Assembly (NCBI GenBank): GCA_045597125.1
Contig: JAZODR010000039.1
Span: forward strand, 1 to 53,110
Reading direction: 5' to 3'
Length of the DNA stretch: 53,110 nt
Source of the DNA: RGIG5579 sp045597125
Lineage (GTDB): Bacteria; Bacillota; Clostridia; Oscillospirales; SIG627
Shown: in pieces, positions 49,501-53,110 of the stretch
How the letters are laid out: every line of letters begins with the position of its first letter
Numbering within the stretch: the first letter of the stretch is position 1
Translations under genes and position numbers: made by a program
Notes under the pieces: model-generated
What the model was told of the DNA's origin: nothing
Database searches by the model: none
What the model saw: the letters and a program-made list of their open reading frames with translations, nothing else

Positions 49501-49597
49501 CGTATTTGACCTTGATAAGGATGGATATGTAACTGCTTATGACTTTGCACTTCTTCACAATGCAGTTGTTGGCAACGACGACTATTTAGATATGTGA
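46535..49597 (+). CDS. Secreted CxxC-repeat protein with cohesin-like and dockerin domains
   Basis: A 1020-residue protein. The signal peptide (MKRHFSKIFAMLLVLSMLLT then QLIIPASA) is followed at about 30-800 by some 19 tandem repeats of 35-42 residues, each with one Cys, a CxxC pair and a GH (PTCTEIGWDAYEDCSRCDYT, ALGH), giving a CCCH set that could hold a metal. A cohesin-like beta domain at about 815-940 (INGSDVAVNSGYITLNVYMN, GEYLFATLTFKV) comes next. It ends with a type I dockerin at about 955-1018, whose two EF-hand-like loops are DADGNGVIDSADTM and DLDKDGYVTAYDFALL. No enzyme domain or wall anchor is present. Dockerin binding to a cohesin partner would attach it; the next two genes both encode cohesin-like domains. 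Three 39-residue repeats are nearly identical at DNA level. AAGGAG precedes the ATG. Confidence 0.87.
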   Translation: MKRHFSKIFAMLLVLSMLLTQLIIPASALEATKCECDPATRTGTVTGEVAPTCANFGYKVYECDECHGTYAELTAVPTGAHDYVNHDAQAPTCTEIGWDAYRTCNTCDLNEYVEIPATGHSHDAVVTNPTCTEQGYTTHTCPDCADTYVDTYVDALGHTASSEVEENRVEADCENNGSYDTVIYCAVCGEEFVRASHTITATGHDYQETGRQDATCVVDGYIDYECTVCHETKIETIACVGHHDYDKQVIGATCEDAETVRYTCKVCSFTFDEAVGEPLQHIHGEAVKENIIAADCVNPGSYDSVIYCDVCDAELSRENVVVDPLGHTETTDSAIAPTCTETGLTEGKHCSVCDTIIEAQQVVNALGHDYVPTVTAPTCSAQGYTTHDCSRCDDSYVDSYVDPNPLSHRGVITKDEVKATCTETGLTFQIECGDCHIVLAAQKTTPIDPDNHNYIDVVTEATCLNDGFTTHTCSRCNDTYEDAFVDALGHDEVAHEAKAATCTEMGWDAYVTCSRCDYTTYNELAALGHSYDAVVTDPTCTEEGYTTHTCSTCGDVYVDTVVDALGHYDCLTLGIVESKCTEEGYTVKKCLICDEVFKDNFVDALGHDLTQHDAKAPTCTEIGWDAYEDCSRCDYTTYNELAALDHDMLDVEAKAPTCTEIGWDAYTDCSRCDHIENYNELAALGHDLTQHDAQAPTCTEIGWDAYEDCSRCDYTTYNELAALGHDLTQHDAKAPTCTEIGWDAYEDCSRCDHTTYNELAALGHTEVIDEAVAPTYDTTGLTEGKHCSVCDEVLVAQNEIAALNEEITFTYEAIGINGSDVAVNSGYITLNVYMNVNSDIARLYGLNFAIGFNQNLTLVNVEGKVFDVTANTYIDAANSSYVVALAQNMGYNYVDKKFEKGEYLFATLTFKVDQDFTGVADFTVVPGVAARNDDDAYINELIVDFGTEAGINVVTLGDADGNGVIDSADTMNFAKWYNSADAAEGVYETVFDLDKDGYVTAYDFALLHNAVVGNDDYLDM

Positions 49598-49613
49598 TTT
49601 GGAGGTATAAGAG

Positions 49614-51362
49614 ATGCAACTTAAAAGAATCTTATCGATGCTTTTGGCTGCCGCTCTAATCTTCTCAACTTCAATGGTTACTGTTAATGCTGAAACTGTT
49701 GAAACTATCGAAACTTTTGAGGTGGGAGTGGTGGCAGAGACCACCACTCCTGTTTCTTTCTCACCGGCTATTTATAAAAGCGGTGACGAAGTTTCTGTAA
49801 AGATTAGTGCAGACCAAAATACCGGCATTACTATTCTTAAATTTTCTGTTAAATTCGACCCCGATGCGCTTGAGTTTGTTGACTATACTAGTGCAAATCT
49901 GTTTTCTAATGACATAGAAGGTGTTTATGTTTATAGCGATAGTATTTGCTACACATTAATGATGAACAATGTTTCTACAGCAACTGGCGAAATGCTTACT
50001 TTGAACTTCAAGGTAAAAGAGGATTTTTGCGGAGATATCGCTATTTATGCAGAGGTTTTTGATGGACAGGATAAAAACTGTATAAATGGTCTCAAAGTAG
50101 TTCCCTTTGTAGGCAGTTGTGCATCTTTTGCGGCACATGCAGTTGACATTAATGCCGGAGTTGTAACAGACCCCACTTGTACCGAAGAAGGTTACACTAC
50201 CTATCACTGTGATATTTGCAACGAAAATATTAAAGGTAACACACTCTCTTCCCTTGGTCACACATCCGATGAATCTGTAGTGGAAAATCGAATTGAATCT
50301 ACCTGCACTGAGAACGGTTCATATGATAGCGTGGTATATTGCTCAGTATGCGACGTTGAACTCTCACGTGAAGTAATTACAATCGATGCTACAGGCCATA
50401 CTGCCGGCAATGCAGTTGAAGAAAATCGTATTGCTCCTACTTGTACCGAAAACGGCACTTACGACAGTGTAGTATATTGCTTAGTATGTAATGATGAACT
50501 CTCACGCGAAGTAATTACAATTGATGCCACCGGTCACGATGCCGCAAATGCGGTTGAAGAGAACCGTGTTAATCCTACCTGTACCGAAGACGGCTCATAT
50601 GACAGTGTTGTATATTGTTCGGTATGTGACGAAGAACTTTCGCGTGAAACAATTACACTTAATAAGCTCGGACACGATATAATTACACATGATGCACAGT
50701 CCCCTACCTGCACCCAGATTGGTTGGGATGCTTATGATACATGCTCACGTTGTGATTATACGACCTATAAAGAAATACATCCGCTTGGTCATAATCCCAC
50801 GATTACTAAAGAAGAAAATCGCGTAGAAGCAACATGTATCACCGATGGTTCTTACGATAGTGTAGTGTACTGTTCAGTATGTAATGAAGAACTTTCAAGA
50901 GAAAATAAGACGATTAAAGCACCTGGTCATAATTTAATTCATCACGATGCAAAAGACGCTACTTGCACCGAGATTGGCTGGAATGCATATGAGACTTGTA
51001 GGATATGTGATTATACAACATATGTAGAGATATCTGCTCTTGGCCACCAATACGGAACACCGACAATTGTAGAGCCTGAATATAAAAAAGACGGTTACAC
51101 AACACATACATGTAGTGTATGTAACCATGAGGAAAAATACGACATCACTCCTGCGCTTACTTATATTTTAGGTGATGCTGACGGAAATGAAACAATTGAC
51201 AGTGACGATGCAATCTATCTTCTATTTCATACACTCCTACCGGAAGAATATGCCGTTAATCAAAAGTGTGACTTTAACGGTGATGGCGATTTAGATAGCG
51301 ATGATGCAATTTATTTGCTTTATCACACCTTACTTCTTGAAAAATACCCATTACACAAATAA
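49614..51362 (+). CDS. Secreted cohesin-like/CxxC-repeat/dockerin protein
   Basis: A 582-residue protein. The signal peptide (LSMLLAAALIFSTSMVTVNA) is followed by an N-terminal cohesin-like domain at about 40-170 (YKSGDEVSVKISADQNTG, LKFSVKFDPDALEFVDYTSA, GEMLTLNFKVKEDF), eight CxxC repeats at about 180-500 (NRIESTCTENGSYDSVVYCS then VCDVELSRE), and a C-terminal dockerin at about 515-580 with loops DADGNETIDSDDA and DFNGDGDLDSDDA. The domain order is the reverse of the preceding protein: cohesin first, dockerin last. Carrying both a cohesin-like domain and a dockerin allows chain or network assembly. It starts 16 bases after the previous gene, after GGAGG. Confidence 0.88.
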   Translation: MQLKRILSMLLAAALIFSTSMVTVNAETVETIETFEVGVVAETTTPVSFSPAIYKSGDEVSVKISADQNTGITILKFSVKFDPDALEFVDYTSANLFSNDIEGVYVYSDSICYTLMMNNVSTATGEMLTLNFKVKEDFCGDIAIYAEVFDGQDKNCINGLKVVPFVGSCASFAAHAVDINAGVVTDPTCTEEGYTTYHCDICNENIKGNTLSSLGHTSDESVVENRIESTCTENGSYDSVVYCSVCDVELSREVITIDATGHTAGNAVEENRIAPTCTENGTYDSVVYCLVCNDELSREVITIDATGHDAANAVEENRVNPTCTEDGSYDSVVYCSVCDEELSRETITLNKLGHDIITHDAQSPTCTQIGWDAYDTCSRCDYTTYKEIHPLGHNPTITKEENRVEATCITDGSYDSVVYCSVCNEELSRENKTIKAPGHNLIHHDAKDATCTEIGWNAYETCRICDYTTYVEISALGHQYGTPTIVEPEYKKDGYTTHTCSVCNHEEKYDITPALTYILGDADGNETIDSDDAIYLLFHTLLPEEYAVNQKCDFNGDGDLDSDDAIYLLYHTLLLEKYPLHK

Positions 51363-51374
51363 GGAGATAGATTG

Positions 51375-52712
51375 ATGAAAAAGATTATTAGTTTTTTGAT
51401 TTGTTTAGTGTTAATATTCTCGTTTTCTGTTTCTGCTTTTGCGGCAGAAGCTGTAAAGGTTAACTCTAAAACATCTGCAAGCACTGTAAAACTTGGTGAC
51501 ACAATTACAGTTACAGTTTCTTTAAGTAATAATGCAGAATTCAAATCGATGGCGCTTACACCTGTATATGATGAGAGTGTTTTTGAAGTTGTATCGGGTG
51601 AGTGGATTTTAACCGGTGCTATGATTGCTAGCTTTGATAATAAAAATGCTGCAATCGGTTACTCCAGTGCGGTCAATAAGAGCGGCGATGTTTTTAAATA
51701 TGTTTTAAAGGTTAAAGCTAACGCCTCTTTAAAAGACACAACAATCAAAACAGAAGCTGTTATAAAAAATGGTAGTACGGTTGTAGCTTCCGCAGCAAAC
51801 GCCACCACTGTAAAAGTTATTTGTAAAACCCACAGTTTTGGTGCATGGAGTAAAGCGGATAATAACAATCACAAACATACTTGTTCCGCTTGTGGCACAG
51901 CAGAATCCTTAGTACACACATGGAATAACGGTGCTATAACGAAGGCTGCAACATGTAAAGAAACCGGCGTAAAGACATACACTTGTACTGTTTGTAATGC
52001 AACAAAAACCGAAGCAATTGCCACAACAACAAATCATACATTTGGTAACTGGACTCAGACCAAAGAACCTACTTGCACTGCAAAAGGTACCGAATCTCGC
52101 ACCTGTTCTATTTGCCAAAAAGTAGAAACTAAGGACATTGCTGCCAAAGGTCATTCTATGGGTAGCTGGACTACTACAAAAGAAGCAACTTGCGAGGAAA
52201 AAGGCAGTCAAACAAGAACTTGTTCAAAATGTTCTCACAAAGAAACTAAAGATATTAAAGCACTTGGACATAAGTTCTCTAACCCAACAGTAACTAAAGA
52301 GTCTACTTGCTCTGAAGAAGGTATTGAAAGTGGTAAATGCACTCGTTGTGATAAAGAAACCACAAATACTTTGCCTAAAAAGGAACATACTTTCGGTGAA
52401 GCCGTTGTAGTTACCCCTGCTACTGAAACCGCAGTTGGCAAACAAACAAAAACTTGTACTGTTTGCAACACAGTCGTTGAGGAAGAAATTCCTATGATTG
52501 ACAAGAATGATATTGAAACCAATGTTCATCCTGATGATACTGTTAATGTAGATAATTCTGATGATGTATCTGAAAATGATGATAGCAACTGGATTATTTG
52601 GGTTATTATTGGCGCGGTAATTATAGGTGGAGTTATTATAATTATTGTTGCTAAAAAGAAGAAATCCAATGATAAACATTCTAAAGAAGGTAATTTTGAA
52701 ATATTTAAATAA
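51375..52712 (+). CDS. Membrane-anchored cohesin-like/CxxC-repeat protein
   Basis: A 445-residue protein. The signal peptide (IISFLICLVLIFSFSVSAFA) is followed by a cohesin-like domain at about 25-155 (VKLGDTITVTVSLSNNAEFK, GDVFKYVLKVKAN) and six CxxC repeats at about 160-385 (EPTCTAKGTESRTCSICQKV). After an acidic linker, a C-terminal membrane helix (WIIWVIIGAVIIGGVIIIIV) carries a KKKK cytoplasmic tail. There is no dockerin. This is the layout expected of a cell-surface anchor scaffoldin that could hold the dockerin proteins encoded upstream. The start at 51375 lies 8 bases after GGAG. Last gene of the operon, followed by a terminator. Confidence 0.87.
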   Translation: MKKIISFLICLVLIFSFSVSAFAAEAVKVNSKTSASTVKLGDTITVTVSLSNNAEFKSMALTPVYDESVFEVVSGEWILTGAMIASFDNKNAAIGYSSAVNKSGDVFKYVLKVKANASLKDTTIKTEAVIKNGSTVVASAANATTVKVICKTHSFGAWSKADNNNHKHTCSACGTAESLVHTWNNGAITKAATCKETGVKTYTCTVCNATKTEAIATTTNHTFGNWTQTKEPTCTAKGTESRTCSICQKVETKDIAAKGHSMGSWTTTKEATCEEKGSQTRTCSKCSHKETKDIKALGHKFSNPTVTKESTCSEEGIESGKCTRCDKETTNTLPKKEHTFGEAVVVTPATETAVGKQTKTCTVCNTVVEEEIPMIDKNDIETNVHPDDTVNVDNSDDVSENDDSNWIIWVIIGAVIIGGVIIIIVAKKKKSNDKHSKEGNFEIFK

Positions 52713-52738
52713 CTCATAATTCTGTTTTGAGTTACCTC

Positions 52739-52779
52739 CAAAACCGCACCATAGAATAAGAGCTATGGTGCGGTTTTTC
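52739..52779 (+). terminator. Terminator of the cohesin/dockerin operon
   Basis: AAACCGCACCATAG pairs with CTATGGTGCGGTTT, followed by TTTCT. Confidence 0.9.
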
Positions 52780-52843
52780 TTTGCTAAAATTGAAAAATCG
52801 TATACTTTAATTTGTTCCTTTTTAATGTTCACAAAATGTTTAC

Positions 52844-52900
52844 AAAGACCAAAAACGGTATCAAAATGTATATAAAAAGACCAAAAACGGCATTAAAACG
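52844..52900. repeat. Pair of 22-bp direct repeats before a promoter
   Basis: GACCAAAAACGGTATCAAAA (52847) and GACCAAAAACGGCATTAAAA (52879) recur with a 32-bp period (20 of 22 bases match). They lie just upstream of the promoter at 52926 and could be operator or activator sites. Confidence 0.55.
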
Positions 52901-52925
52901 ACCATTTTTCGCAGTTTCTCGCAAT

Positions 52926-52954
52926 TTGACAAATCAGTTTTAAAACTGTATAAT
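52926..52954 (+). promoter_or_regulatory. Consensus promoter reading toward the window end
   Basis: TTGACA (52926-52931), a 17-bp spacer and TATAAT (52949-52954), a perfect sigma-A promoter. Confidence 0.88.
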
Positions 52955-52960
52955 AAGTAT

Positions 52961-53100
52961 GAGCTTTAAAATGATGAAGGAGACATTCAAATAATACATT
53001 AAACCAAGAAGGTTAAGTGTATTGGTATGCTCTTTCGTAAAGCTTACGATAAAGCAAACAAAGACACTTATCTTTCGTGATAGGTGTCTTTCTTTGTTTT
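52961..53100 (+). promoter_or_regulatory. Leader with short frames and terminator-like hairpin (possible attenuator)
   Basis: Transcribed from the promoter at 52926. It contains tiny frames (ATG at 52971 with 7 codons, GTG at 53017 with 7, ATG at 53027 with 17 codons, MLFRKAYDKANKDTYLS). The last one ends inside a hairpin, AAGACAC (53061-53067) with GTGTCTT (53084-53090), followed by TCTTTGTTTT. This arrangement resembles ribosome-controlled attenuators before resistance or translation-linked genes. The controlled gene would lie beyond base 53110. A free small RNA is the alternative. Confidence 0.5.
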
Positions 53101-53110
53101 ATGGTGTTTT

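Noticed and set aside
46535..52712. A classical cellulosome enzyme cluster
   Set aside because: Cohesin-like and dockerin domains are present but no glycoside hydrolase, carbohydrate-binding enzyme or esterase domain is visible in any of the three proteins.

Overview
The window looks like a chromosomal segment of a spore-forming, Gram-positive Clostridia (Bacillota), probably an anaerobe from a gut or rumen. Evidence: a cotJABC spore-coat operon, an HU gene, a ribosomal-protein/NusG/SecE block with an L10 leader, CdaA/CdaR, a single-chain S11 carboxypeptidase, Gram-positive style signal peptides and lipoproteins, and cohesin/dockerin proteins. The exact taxon cannot be read from the sequence alone. 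Promoters are near-consensus sigma-A type (TTGACA-17-TATAAT), several of them perfect.

Layout. 1-6800: an AT-rich accessory block holding a Hin-like serine recombinase with two 26-bp palindromic crossover-like sites, a membrane protein of unknown function, a Roco (LRR-Roc-COR) GTPase and a Fic toxin/antitoxin pair. 6826-23809: mostly core genes (small membrane protein, cotJCBA, ZIP transporter, HU, PpiC-type lipoprotein, M23 peptidase, CapA-like protein, truncated ComEC, a 1317-residue GGTF-repeat surface protein, D-Ala-D-Ala carboxypeptidase, an amino-acid ABC transporter). 23810-25421: an islet with a solo HsdR_N-type nuclease between 16-bp inverted repeats. 25429-37851: core again (two paralogous Thr-rich lipoproteins, rplL-rplJ-rplA-rplK-nusG-secE-rpmG, rimM-trmD, two DUF4330-like proteins, htpG, cdaA-cdaR). 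37934-38291: a 29-residue hydrophobic micro-protein with a sporulation-type promoter, and tRNA-Leu(GAG). 38453-46204: an AT-rich accessory block (transglutaminase-like protein, HTH-Fic protein, a three-gene radical SAM / Hsp90-like ATPase / nucleotidyl-cyclase-like operon, a HExxH protein, and a second Hin-like recombinase). 46210-52712: a second pair of 26-bp palindromes followed by three co-directional secreted proteins with cohesin-like domains, CxxC repeats, two dockerins and one membrane anchor. 52713-53110: a terminator, then a promoter-leader-hairpin unit reading out of the window.

The most interesting reading is at the two ends. Each recombinase gene is followed by two 26-bp sites (12-bp arm, 2-bp centre, 12-bp arm) that resemble hix/gix-type invertase sites. 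In each pair one centre is GT and the other AC, the arrangement needed for inversion. Between each pair lies 111 or 130 bp carrying one good sigma-A promoter. On the left the promoter points away from the recombinase (ON for a gene beyond base 1). On the right it points back at the recombinase, away from the cohesin/dockerin operon (OFF as read). I infer two promoter invertons, each with its own invertase, the right one phase-controlling a surface complex that can in principle assemble through cohesin-dockerin contacts.

Other candidates for novelty are the cyclase-like / Hsp90-like ATPase / radical SAM operon (defence-like composition), the Roco plus membrane-protein neighbourhood, and two Fic loci whose promoters are each overlapped by an inverted-repeat operator. 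All functional statements rest on motifs read by eye; no database search was possible.
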